Assembly: GCA_913061235.1 (NCBI GenBank)
Contig: CAJXTB010000004.1
Span: 186,001-250,000, forward strand
From: an uncultured Pseudomonadota bacterium
GTDB lineage: Bacteria > Myxococcota_A > UBA796 > GCA-2862545
Direction: 5' to 3'
Length of the DNA: 64,000 nucleotides
Made by a program: the position numbers and the translations under genes. Positions 18,332-26,101 of this stretch are shown piece by piece; position 1 is the first letter of the stretch; each line of letters opens with the position of its first letter. The notes below the pieces were generated by a model. The model was given only the letters and a program-made list of their open reading frames with translations, made no database searches and had not been told where the DNA came from.

Positions 18332-19407
18332 CGGACCCTTTCAGCCTGACATTGGCCGGAACGGCGGCTGTAGTTGCGTTGGTGGCGGGGTGGTACTCAC
18401 TGCCCGACACCCCAGAGATTTCCGAAGAACGGTGGTTCAAGGCCTGCCTGGCCACGCTGTGGATGGGCGTCGTGGAAGCGCGCGGCGGCGACTTGGATGC
18501 CTGGGAGTCCGAGGTTGTTGCAGGTGTACCGTTTCATCCGTGGGTGGACCGCGCTGAGCGTTGGTTGACCGCAGACACGCACACCCTGCCGTCCACGGAG
18601 GCGGGGAGCGCTGCACTTCTCGCTGCACTGCGCGAAGAGCCCTCCGCACTGGGGCGGTACCAGACCCTGTTCGACCGGGATCACGCCGGCCGGCGGGCTC
18701 GCTTGTCAGACCCGTCTGATCTGGGCGCTGCGTACGACCCCGCGCGACTGTTGGGTAAGGCGACAGGCTGGGATGCGGTCCGGGACTGGGGTGCTGACGA
18801 CGGGACAGCGGTACAGACGGCTCTGTCTCGTGCAGTGCCTGCAACCTGGATTGTGGTCGGACGAGATGGCAAGGCCCCCGGGGTGCTCGATGCCCTTGTT
18901 GGCTTGGGTGCTCACCGAGCTTTTGATGAGGAGAACCTTGGGAACGAGCTGCTGGAACACGCACCTACGGCAGCGGACCGGCTAGTGATTGTGGCCGCCG
19001 GCGACAGCGTGGCTGCGGTGCTGCGTGTGCTCGTAGACCGCCCAGAGCTTCGCGACCGGGTGTTGGCGCTGCTGTCCATTGGTGGAGATTGCCAGGGACC
19101 GCGTCATACCGACTGGATGGGAGCGCACTTCACCGACGAGCAGATGGACTTGGAGGCCCACCGTCCGTTGCTGTTTCTAGCGCTGCAGTGGCTCGACCCA
19201 TCCGCCTCTCCACTTGGCTTTGATGGGCTCGATGTGCGTCATGCGCGCTTTCCACAGCCGCAGCGGTCCGGGCCACAGGCGCGAGTGGTCCATGCCGTGG
19301 ATTTAGGTGTTCTCCCGCCTGTCAGTCCAGTGTCCACCACTGCAATTGCGAAAGCGCTGAAGCTCGTGACGGGGTTGCTGATTCTCTCCGGGCGGACGGC
19401 AGGTTAG
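18328..19407 (+). CDS. Membrane-anchored alpha/beta-hydrolase-like protein, function unknown
   Basis: The protein has 359 residues. An N-terminal helix (FSLTLAGTAAVVALVAGWYSL) would anchor it in the membrane. The central part has alternating hydrophobic strands (TWIVVGRDGK, RLVIVAAGDSVAAVLRVL, RVLALLSIGG) of the kind found in alpha/beta-hydrolases; GDSVAA resembles a nucleophile elbow but lacks the first Gly of G-x-S-x-G in register. The rest is not recognisable. The GTG start overlaps the stop of the 48-residue gene. It is probably lineage-specific; I cannot assign an activity. Confidence 0.65.
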   Translation: MTDPFSLTLAGTAAVVALVAGWYSLPDTPEISEERWFKACLATLWMGVVEARGGDLDAWESEVVAGVPFHPWVDRAERWLTADTHTLPSTEAGSAALLAALREEPSALGRYQTLFDRDHAGRRARLSDPSDLGAAYDPARLLGKATGWDAVRDWGADDGTAVQTALSRAVPATWIVVGRDGKAPGVLDALVGLGAHRAFDEENLGNELLEHAPTAADRLVIVAAGDSVAAVLRVLVDRPELRDRVLALLSIGGDCQGPRHTDWMGAHFTDEQMDLEAHRPLLFLALQWLDPSASPLGFDGLDVRHARFPQPQRSGPQARVVHAVDLGVLPPVSPVSTTAIAKALKLVTGLLILSGRTAG

Positions 19408-19431
19408 GGCGGAGGCTCGTAGGAGGTCGGC

Positions 19432-20283
19432 ATGAAGATGCACCCGTTTCACCGGACAGAGCTGCTCGTCGGAATCGACGGTTTTAAGAGTCTCAAGTCC
19501 GCTCGCGTCGCAGTGATTGGCCTAGGCGGAGTGGGCAGCTACGCGGCTGAGGCACTGGTGCGTTCAGGCGTTGGACATCTCACCCTCATTGACTTCGACC
19601 GGGTGTGCATCACCAACCTCAATCGTCAGCTTCATGCGACGCGGAAGACGGTGGGTCAGCCCAAGGCCAAGCTGATGGAAGAGCGCTGCCTTCAGATCAA
19701 TCCCAAAGCAGACATCATCGCGATTCCGCGCTTCTATTGCGCTGAAGAAGCAGAAGAGATGCTCTCGCCGGGCTTCGACTACGTCTTGGACTGCATCGAC
19801 AACATGACTGCCAAGGTCCATCTGTTGGCCGAGTGCGCGAAGCGAGGCATTCCCGTCGTCTCGGCAATGGGAGCCGGTGGACGCCTCGACCCATCGCGTG
19901 TGCGCATCACACCGCTGGAAGACGTGCGCAATGACCCCTTCGCGCGCCTGCTTCGGCGGCTTCTGCGCGAAAAGAAGGTAGACCTGGACATTCCGGCAGT
20001 GTGGACGGAAGAGGCTCCCAATGATCTGGACCCCGTCGTTGAAGCGGGTTTCCGCTGCATCTGCCCTGACAAGGACAGCAACCAGGTCAACACCTGCGAG
20101 AGCCGGTTCCAGATTCAGGGAAGCGCTAGCTTCGTTCCACCTGTGTTCGGGATGACCATGGGCGCGGTCGTTGTCAACGCTCTGATCGGGCGAGACATCG
20201 TGGTCCGAACCACTAAGACGGTGTCGAAGCGCGAGCTGAAGCGACGTGCTGCACGGGCCCGTGCAGAGGCTGCGTTGCCCTGA
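19432..20283 (+). CDS. tcdA: tRNA threonylcarbamoyladenosine dehydratase
   Basis: TcdA (also CsdL) is an E1-like ATP-dependent enzyme that dehydrates t6A37 to cyclic ct6A37 in tRNAs reading ANN codons. The 283-residue protein has the ThiF/E1 nucleotide loop GLGGVGSYAAEALVRSG (about 26-42), DFDRVCITNLNRQ with the Arg that binds ATP, LDCIDNMTAK and the C-terminal Cys region FRCICPDKDSN. These wordings match TcdA rather than ThiF or MoeB, and no sulfur-carrier gene is adjacent. The ATG at 19432 is preceded by GGAGG. The pathway's TsaE is encoded elsewhere in this window (32044). Confidence 0.92.
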   Translation: MKMHPFHRTELLVGIDGFKSLKSARVAVIGLGGVGSYAAEALVRSGVGHLTLIDFDRVCITNLNRQLHATRKTVGQPKAKLMEERCLQINPKADIIAIPRFYCAEEAEEMLSPGFDYVLDCIDNMTAKVHLLAECAKRGIPVVSAMGAGGRLDPSRVRITPLEDVRNDPFARLLRRLLREKKVDLDIPAVWTEEAPNDLDPVVEAGFRCICPDKDSNQVNTCESRFQIQGSASFVPPVFGMTMGAVVVNALIGRDIVVRTTKTVSKRELKRRAARARAEAALP

Positions 20284-20342
20284 TTTTGGTGGGCGCGTAG
20301 AGCGCTGGCGGTTCGGTGTTACGAGCGCGTGGGGAGCGACCT

Positions 20343-21302
20343 ATGCGCGTCGAACACATGGCGGAGACGTGGTCGGAGAGTGGGCCAGAGGTGGTCCTGC
20401 ATCAGGTGAGGCTTCGGGCCACACAGCCTGGTCCGAAGGTCGTGTTGTGTGCCAACGTCCACGGCGATGAGACGGTGGGTACGGGCGCTGTTCTGTTGCT
20501 GATTGAAATCCTCAAAAGCACGCTTATGCGCGGTACCGTCACGGTGTTTCCGTCCATCAACCCGCGTGGGCTACTCGAACGGACCCGCCCCTTCGGCGCG
20601 AACGGGCAAGACCTCAACCGGGTCTTTCCTGGAGACGACAGTGGGACGCCCGCCAGTCGGTATGTGGCCTGGGTCTGGCAGCGCATCAAGGCGGCATCAC
20701 CCACGGCCGTCTTAGACCTGCATGCGGACAGCTACGATGCCGTGCCGTACGTCATTGTGGACCGTCCAGTGAGCCACTCTGGCCAGGCTAAGACGCGCAT
20801 TTCCGAACAGATGGCGGCTATCGCGGGGGCGACTGGAGCTGTGGTCCTGCATGACTATGCGGAACGCGACTACGTTCGGTTTGGCCTCGACCGTTCGCTG
20901 GCAGGTGCCTGTGTCAACCGGTTGGGGGTGCCAGCGCTGACCCTCGAGTGTGGCCCACGTGGAGCGTTGGCACCGGCCGCAGAACGACAGACCGCACAGA
21001 CCGTTCTGCGAGTGTTGGCGCACTTGGGCTGCGTCGCGGAGCAACCGGCAGCGGCGCCGGTCAGCGCTGGACCCTGGCGTCGGCGTAGTGGTCCGCGGGT
21101 CCGGCATGAGGGCCTATTGCGCCCCTTAGTCCGGCCCGGTGTGGAGTACTCCCGTGGGGTTGTGCTCGCGCGGATTCGGGCGTTGTCGGGCGAGATTCTC
21201 GAAGAGTTGCGTGCTGCCCATCCCGGCCTATTGGTCGCTTGGGCCAATGAGTCATGGATTCGACCGGGTCAGTCGGTCGCTACAGTTGCGAGCAGGGAGT
21301 AG
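20343..21302 (+). CDS. Aspartoacylase/succinylglutamate desuccinylase family zinc enzyme
   Basis: This is a 319-residue member of the M14-related AstE/AspA family, which removes acyl groups from N-acyl amino acids. The zinc motif is NVHGDETVG (H-x-x-E), the substrate-binding pair is GQDLNRVFPGD (N-R), and a third ligand is likely in LDLHADSYD. The C-terminal third (GLLRPLVRPGVEYSRGVVLARI) resembles the beta-hammerhead/biotinyl-like tail of this family. The ATG at 20343 has GGGGAG six bases upstream; the open frame to 20316 is not used. The natural substrate cannot be read from the sequence, and no arginine-degradation genes are adjacent. Confidence 0.83.
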   Translation: MRVEHMAETWSESGPEVVLHQVRLRATQPGPKVVLCANVHGDETVGTGAVLLLIEILKSTLMRGTVTVFPSINPRGLLERTRPFGANGQDLNRVFPGDDSGTPASRYVAWVWQRIKAASPTAVLDLHADSYDAVPYVIVDRPVSHSGQAKTRISEQMAAIAGATGAVVLHDYAERDYVRFGLDRSLAGACVNRLGVPALTLECGPRGALAPAAERQTAQTVLRVLAHLGCVAEQPAAAPVSAGPWRRRSGPRVRHEGLLRPLVRPGVEYSRGVVLARIRALSGEILEELRAAHPGLLVAWANESWIRPGQSVATVASRE

Positions 21303-21304
21303 GC

Positions 21305-22495
21305 ATGAGCGGAGTCGTTCACGTAAATCCGTACAGTGCGGGGTGGTTGCGCAAAGGCTTTCCTTGGGTCTACCCGAAGGAAGTCCACGGGAGACGCCCG
21401 CGCAAGGGGCAGCGTGTTGACCTGCAAGATGCGGACGGAACCTACCTAGGCACCGGCATTGCGGATGATGGCTGGATTGCGGTCCGTGTACTGCGACACG
21501 ATGACGGGCCCGTCGACCGTGACTGGCTGTTTGGTGTGCTGGACCGTGCGCTCGGCCTGCGTCAGCAATTGTTCGGCCCCGATACGACCGGCTACCGCAT
21601 CTGCAACGCTGAAAATGACGGATTACCCGGCATTCGCATTGACTGGTGGAGTCACTATGGCGTGGTCATTCTAGACACGCCATCCCTTGCGGGACTGGTC
21701 GACGGTGTGGCTGCATGGCTGACCGACCGACTCAACGCCCGTGGGGTGTATCTGTGCTACCGCCCCGACTCACGCGATGACCGAAAGGTGGCCGACTTCT
21801 CGCCGCCTCCTGGGCTTGTGTCCGGTGTCGCAGCGTCGTCCGATGTGACCGTGCTGGAGCGCGGACTGCGGCTGCGGGCTCGTCCATCAGATGGCCCCGA
21901 TGTTGGGGTGTACTCCGATATGCGCGACGTTCGTGCATGGCTGGAGCCGCACTGGGGCGGGACTACAGTGCTCAACACCTTCGCCTACACCGGTGCGTTT
22001 AGCGTGGCGGCCGCGGTGAACGGTGCGTCCGACGTCGTCACGGTCGACCTGGCTGGGCCGTACCTTGAGCGCGCTGAAGACAACTTCCGTGCCAACGACC
22101 TCGACCCTGGAATGCATCGCTTCATCGAGTCGGACACCTTCGATGTGTTGGACCGCTTTCGCCGTTCGGGCGAGACCTTTGACCGCATCATCCTGGACCC
22201 GCCCAGTTTCAGCCGCACCAAAGACGGACGCATCTGGAACTCGAAGAAGGACATGCCTCGGTTGGTCGCTTCAGCGGCTCGTGTTGCGTCGGACAACGGC
22301 TGGCTGGTGGTGTGTAGCAACCGTGGCGAGCTGTCACCGCGTGACTTTCGCGGGCTGATTCACAAGGGAATCGCCAAGGCGGGTCGGAAGGGACAGGAGA
22401 TCTACTGGGGTGGTCAGGCCTCGGACTTCCCGTGGCTGACCACGTTCCCAGAGGGCCGCTACCTGAAGGTCGGTGTGTTCCGGGTGTTCAGTTGA
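21305..22495 (+). CDS. Class I rRNA methyltransferase, RlmI/RlmK type
   Basis: The 396-residue protein has an N-terminal PUA domain (NPYSAGWLRKGFPWVYPKEV) followed by an EEHEE linker and a Rossmann methyltransferase domain. SAM motif I is LNTFAYTGAFSVAAAV, the acidic ribose residue is in VVTVDLAGPYL, and motif IV is LDPPSFSR. This architecture is that of RlmI, which methylates C1962 of 23S rRNA at carbon 5, though RlmI relatives with other targets exist. GGGAG precedes the ATG at 21305. Its stop overlaps the TTG start of sfsA as TTGA. Confidence 0.87.
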   Translation: MSGVVHVNPYSAGWLRKGFPWVYPKEVHGRRPRKGQRVDLQDADGTYLGTGIADDGWIAVRVLRHDDGPVDRDWLFGVLDRALGLRQQLFGPDTTGYRICNAENDGLPGIRIDWWSHYGVVILDTPSLAGLVDGVAAWLTDRLNARGVYLCYRPDSRDDRKVADFSPPPGLVSGVAASSDVTVLERGLRLRARPSDGPDVGVYSDMRDVRAWLEPHWGGTTVLNTFAYTGAFSVAAAVNGASDVVTVDLAGPYLERAEDNFRANDLDPGMHRFIESDTFDVLDRFRRSGETFDRIILDPPSFSRTKDGRIWNSKKDMPRLVASAARVASDNGWLVVCSNRGELSPRDFRGLIHKGIAKAGRKGQEIYWGGQASDFPWLTTFPEGRYLKVGVFRVFS

Positions 22496-23187
22496 AGTAC
22501 CCGTCGCCGCTGGTCTTGGGCAGCGTCGTCCGTCGCTATAAGCGCTACCTCATTGATGTTGAGCTGGCTGACGGCACTGTGGTGACCGCTCACTGCCCGA
22601 ATCCGGGCCGTATGACGAGCTGTCTGGCGGATGGCGCGCCGTGCCGCTTGCAGCATGCGCCGTCGCCCAAGCGAAAGCTGGCGTGGACGCTTGAGCAGGT
22701 TCAGATCGATGGCATCTGGATTGGTGTTCACCCACGACTCGCGAACAATGTGGTTGCCGAGGGCCTCGCTGACGGTGTTGTTCCGCAGTTCGTCGATGCA
22801 CAGCTTATCGAGCGTGAGGTCGTTGCCGGGGACAGTCGTGTCGACTTTCGGGTGACGATGGACGACGTGCCGCACTGGGTAGAGGTCAAGCAGGTGACGC
22901 TGCGAGCAGAGGACGGCATGGCTGCCTTTCCCGACGCCGTCACCGCTCGTGGACTCAAGCATATTGGTGAGCTGCTGCGCTTGGTGAAGGACGGTGGAAA
23001 GGCGTCGTTCCTGTTCGCTGTCGCACGCGAAGACGTCACCGAGGTTCGGCCCGCAGATGAGGTCGACCCGGCCTACTGCAACGCACTACGCGCTGCTGCG
23101 AAACAGGGAGTAGGGGTGATTGCCCACCGCATCATTGTTGCGGAAGATGGGCTGACACTCGGCGCTTCAATCCCCGTTATTCTGTGA
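22492..23187 (+). CDS. sfsA: SfsA family protein
   Basis: SfsA (sugar fermentation stimulation protein A) has an OB-fold N-terminus and a PD-(D/E)XK-like nuclease-type core; it was first described as a DNA-binding regulator and its exact role is unsettled. The 231-residue product shows the family phrases RYKRYLIDVELADGT, AHCPNPGRM, HPRLANNVVAEGL, DFRVTMDDVPHWVEVKQVTL and FPDAVTARGLKHIGEL. The start is TTG at 22492, overlapping the stop of the upstream methyltransferase gene; the longer frame to 22432 lies inside that gene. It overlaps the convergent amidotransferase gene by 11 bp. Confidence 0.92.
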   Translation: MKYPSPLVLGSVVRRYKRYLIDVELADGTVVTAHCPNPGRMTSCLADGAPCRLQHAPSPKRKLAWTLEQVQIDGIWIGVHPRLANNVVAEGLADGVVPQFVDAQLIEREVVAGDSRVDFRVTMDDVPHWVEVKQVTLRAEDGMAAFPDAVTARGLKHIGELLRLVKDGGKASFLFAVAREDVTEVRPADEVDPAYCNALRAAAKQGVGVIAHRIIVAEDGLTLGASIPVIL

Positions 23188-24076
23188 GCGACCGGCGGAA
23201 GCGCTCCGGTAGCTCTGGCTCCGTCCAGCCGGGCTCTGGGGCGGTTCGGTAGACGTAGAAGGCTTCGTCTAGGACGAGTGTCGTGCCGTCTTCGAGCTCC
23301 TCCCACACGTTCTCTTCGCCAATGGTCTCGCTCGCGACGAGCAGGTGATTGACGGGCTTGTCTTCGGGTCTGCGCGCAAGCATGCACACCTTGCTGGGCT
23401 CTGGGCATGTGCCGAAGTCTGGGCAGAAGTGCTTCTGTGTGGACAGATGAAGTGGCATTCCGGCGCGGTGTGCAAGGAAGCAGCGGCCATCGGTCAGCAG
23501 CACGTTGACGATGGGGCGCTCGAGATTCAGCTCCACAGCCCGGTGGTCGAGGGCGAGCAGTGCCGCTCGCATGACGCGACCCACGGTTCGGGCGTCGCTG
23601 GGCAGTCGTCCAGAACGGGAGATGCCGTTGTCAGCAAGAGCAGACAGCAGGTAGTAGAACAGGTGTTCGCTGTCGGTATCGCCCATGATGAGCGGACGGA
23701 AGCCTTCGTCGATTTGTTCGAGCATCCAGTCTTTGAAGTGCTCGTCGAAAGAAAAAATCGTACCATTGTGAGCACACAGCCAGCGCCCGTAGCGAAACGG
23801 GTGGGCGTTCATGGTGTCGATGATGCCCACGGTCGCCCGGCGCACATGAACAACCATCGTGTGGCTGGTCAGTCCTCGGCTCGCGCGCTGAAACCGCTCA
23901 CTCTCGTGGGCGGCGGTTGCGGCCTTGACCACGTAGGCGTCATCATCCACGTACCAGCCGATACCCCAGCCATTGGTGTGGCGGATAGACTGTCTAGCAA
24001 CAGCGTTTTCCGCCTCAAGCAGCGACCGGTGCGCGCGACCCGGCACTGAACTGCGGAACCCAAACAATCGACACAC
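23177..24076 (-). CDS. Class II glutamine amidotransferase (YafJ/EgtC type)
   Basis: This is a stand-alone N-terminal-nucleophile amidotransferase of 299 residues. With the GTG start at 24076 the protein begins M-C-R-L-F-G-F, so Cys2 becomes the N-terminal nucleophile after Met removal. The annotatable ATG four codons upstream (24088) would bury the Cys; GAGGTG just upstream of the GTG also supports the shorter form. Other family motifs are HTNGWGIGWY, HVRRATVG, AHNGTIF and GDTDSEHLFYYLL. Such proteins include YafJ and the ergothioneine enzyme EgtC; no egt genes are nearby, so the acceptor is unknown. Confidence 0.9.
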   Translation of the reverse strand: MCRLFGFRSSVPGRAHRSLLEAENAVARQSIRHTNGWGIGWYVDDDAYVVKAATAAHESERFQRASRGLTSHTMVVHVRRATVGIIDTMNAHPFRYGRWLCAHNGTIFSFDEHFKDWMLEQIDEGFRPLIMGDTDSEHLFYYLLSALADNGISRSGRLPSDARTVGRVMRAALLALDHRAVELNLERPIVNVLLTDGRCFLAHRAGMPLHLSTQKHFCPDFGTCPEPSKVCMLARRPEDKPVNHLLVASETIGEENVWEELEDGTTLVLDEAFYVYRTAPEPGWTEPELPERFRRSLTE

Positions 24077-24186
24077 CGGACACCTCATGGTCGGACGCCG
24101 GTAGATAGCGCATCTGAGGCGGCAGCGTCGCGTTGCCGGTGCTCGAACCGCAGGGTACGTCCGACATTCGCAACCTCGGGAGAGAC

Positions 24187-24573
24187 ATGCTTGGGCTCGG
24201 CATAGGCGAGATGCTCGTCATCGGCGGGCTCGTGCTGGTGGTCGTTGGACCAGATCGGCTACCGCAGGCACTTCGATGGGCTGGGCAAAACTACGGAAAG
24301 CTGCGTCGCACTGCAGATGAGTTGCGCCGTGCCTTCGTCTTGGAAGCGGACCGGCAAGATGCCGAAGAGCGTTTGGAGAAGCTGCGCGAGCGCCAGAAGG
24401 CCGCTCGGGAGGTCGCGGATGCCGCTGCTGCCAAGGCCTCTGCGGATGGTACTGCGCCAGCGGAGCCTACGTTGATGACCAACAAACCCGTGGGCCAGAG
24501 CCGAATCTTCCCTGGGCCACCTCCGGAAGACGACACCCCGTCACTGCTTCCGCCGGAAGAACCCAATGAGTGA
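24187..24573 (+). CDS. tatB: Sec-independent translocase subunit TatB
   Basis: TatB forms with TatC the receptor for twin-arginine signal peptides and sits in the inner membrane. The 128-residue protein has one N-terminal membrane helix (GIGEMLVIGGLVLVVVGPDRLP), the hinge Gly-Pro, an amphipathic helix (ALRWAGQNYGKLRRTADELRR), a long charged helix and a Pro-rich tail. The Glu in GIGEMLVI and the length favour TatB over TatA. The ATG at 24187 has GGGAGAG just upstream; the longer frame from 24133 is not used. It overlaps tatC by 8 bp. No tatA is seen in the window. Confidence 0.85.
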   Translation: MLGLGIGEMLVIGGLVLVVVGPDRLPQALRWAGQNYGKLRRTADELRRAFVLEADRQDAEERLEKLRERQKAAREVADAAAAKASADGTAPAEPTLMTNKPVGQSRIFPGPPPEDDTPSLLPPEEPNE

Positions 24574-25399
24574 TGTTCAACCGGAAGACGAACACCGCAT
24601 GCCACTGCTGGAGCACCTTCGGGAGCTCCGAAACCGGCTGATGGTCAGCTTTGGTGTTGTGGTTGTTGCTATGATTGCGTCAGCGTTCATGATCAAGCCC
24701 ATCTACGGCTTTCTCACTGCCCCCATGCGCTTACTGCTGACTGACGCTGAGCCGTATCCGCAGATGGATGCGCTGTATTTGTGGCTCACGGGTCCGATTC
24801 GCAGCATCTTTCCGCCTGAGTTCACCGATGTGACTGTCGATGGAACGCTCGCCGTACACGCCCCGATGGAAGGCGTCTATGTCTGGCTGTACACGACCGT
24901 CATTGCGGGTGTTTTGCTCGCGTCGCCCGTCTTGGCCTTCCAAGTCTGGGGATTTGTGGCGCCTGGGCTGTACAAGCAAGAACGAAAGTACGTCTTCCCG
25001 TTGACCCTAGCATCGACGCTTCTGTTTCTGACGGGTGCCAGCTTCGCCTTCCTCGTGCTCTTGCCGGTGGCCTTTCCGTTCTTTTTGACAGTGCTTCCTG
25101 CTGAAGCGGTCCTGTCTGTCCAGGCTTACCTCAGCACGCTGGTCCGATTGCTCCTGGCTTTTGGAGCCTGCTTTCAGCTGCCGGTTGCAGTGTTCTTCGT
25201 GGCTCGCCTGGGACTGGTGGATGCCCGAGACATGGTGAAGAGCTTCCGCTATGCCATCGTCATCATCTTCGTTCTCGCAGCCATCATCACACCGCCAGAC
25301 ATCCTCACCCAGACTCTGCTGGGCGTGCCCATGATCATTCTGTACATCATCTCGATTGGTGTGGCGTGGCTGTTCACGACCAAGGTGCGCGAAGCGTAG
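24566..25399 (+). CDS. tatC: Sec-independent translocase subunit TatC
   Basis: TatC is the multispanning subunit that recognises the twin-arginine motif of folded export substrates. The 277-residue protein starts with the conserved MPLLEHLRELRNRL and has six membrane helices, with the family phrases FVAPGLYKQERKY and FGACFQLPV and the late Pro-rich IITPPDILTQ. There is a longer-than-usual first periplasmic loop (about residues 50-105), as in many delta-proteobacteria. One clear Tat substrate in the window is ActB, which has an RRDFLK signal. The convergent GST gene ends 11 bp away. Confidence 0.94.
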   Translation: MSDVQPEDEHRMPLLEHLRELRNRLMVSFGVVVVAMIASAFMIKPIYGFLTAPMRLLLTDAEPYPQMDALYLWLTGPIRSIFPPEFTDVTVDGTLAVHAPMEGVYVWLYTTVIAGVLLASPVLAFQVWGFVAPGLYKQERKYVFPLTLASTLLFLTGASFAFLVLLPVAFPFFLTVLPAEAVLSVQAYLSTLVRLLLAFGACFQLPVAVFFVARLGLVDARDMVKSFRYAIVIIFVLAAIITPPDILTQTLLGVPMIILYIISIGVAWLFTTKVREA

Positions 25400-25410
25400 C
25401 CACTGCGGGC

Positions 25411-26076
25411 CTAGCTGGAGAGCAACACCGGGCCGCCCACTTGTAGGGCCTTCTGGTAGGCTGGACGTGCCTGAACACGCTTAAACCAGGCCTGAGTGTG
25501 TGGGTGTGAGTCGGTCTTGATGCCGGCTCGAGTGACCCCTGCTGCGATGGGGAAGCTCATCATGATGTCGGCGCCTGACAGCTCATCGCCGGCGAACCAG
25601 GTGTTGTTGGCCAAATGGGACTCAATAAACGCAAAGTTGTTCTTGAGTTCATTGGTGGTGAACGTCGCGTCGATGGTGGCAGCGACCTTCTTGACGACGG
25701 GACGGATGAGAAAGGGGACGTCGGGACCGCCCATCTTGCTGGTAATGAGGGCGATGAGCAGCGGCGTCATCAGCGTTCCCTCTGCGAAGTGCAGCCAATG
25801 CCGGTACTGATTTAAGGCCTCTGGCTCGGTAGGACGTAGACGACCGCCGACATGGTCCAGCACCGCTTCAACGATGGCGCCTGACTCCGCGAACACCTCT
25901 CCGTCAAACTCCAGAAGTGGTGACTTGCCAAGTGGGTGGACTTTGCGAAGTTCCGGCGACCCACGCATGGTCTTGGGGTGGCGCTTGTAGGTCTTCAGCT
26001 CGTACGGAAGCTCTAGCTCTTCGAGTAGCCAGAGAATGCGGTGGGAGCGTGAGCGTTCGAGGTGGTGCAGAATCAT
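25411..26076 (-). CDS. Glutathione S-transferase family protein
   Basis: The 221-residue cytosolic GST-fold protein has an N-terminal thioredoxin-like domain (MILHHLERSRSHRILWLLEELELPYEL ... HPLGKSPLLEFDGEVFAESGAIVEAVLD) containing the Pro-Leu and Glu-Ser-Gly-Ala glutathione-site residues, and an all-helical C-terminal domain (LSGADIMMSFPI with the N-capping motif Asp). The SRSHRILWLLEEL start is the common bacterial/fungal type. Substrate unknown. The start ATG is followed immediately downstream on the same strand by spacing of 25 bases from the TonB-like gene, with which it may not be cotranscribed because that gene lies upstream of its promoter side. Confidence 0.88.
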   Translation of the reverse strand: MILHHLERSRSHRILWLLEELELPYELKTYKRHPKTMRGSPELRKVHPLGKSPLLEFDGEVFAESGAIVEAVLDHVGGRLRPTEPEALNQYRHWLHFAEGTLMTPLLIALITSKMGGPDVPFLIRPVVKKVAATIDATFTTNELKNNFAFIESHLANNTWFAGDELSGADIMMSFPIAAGVTRAGIKTDSHPHTQAWFKRVQARPAYQKALQVGGPVLLSS

Positions 26077-26101
26077 GGCGCCTCCGACAGGGGCGCACGA
26101 C

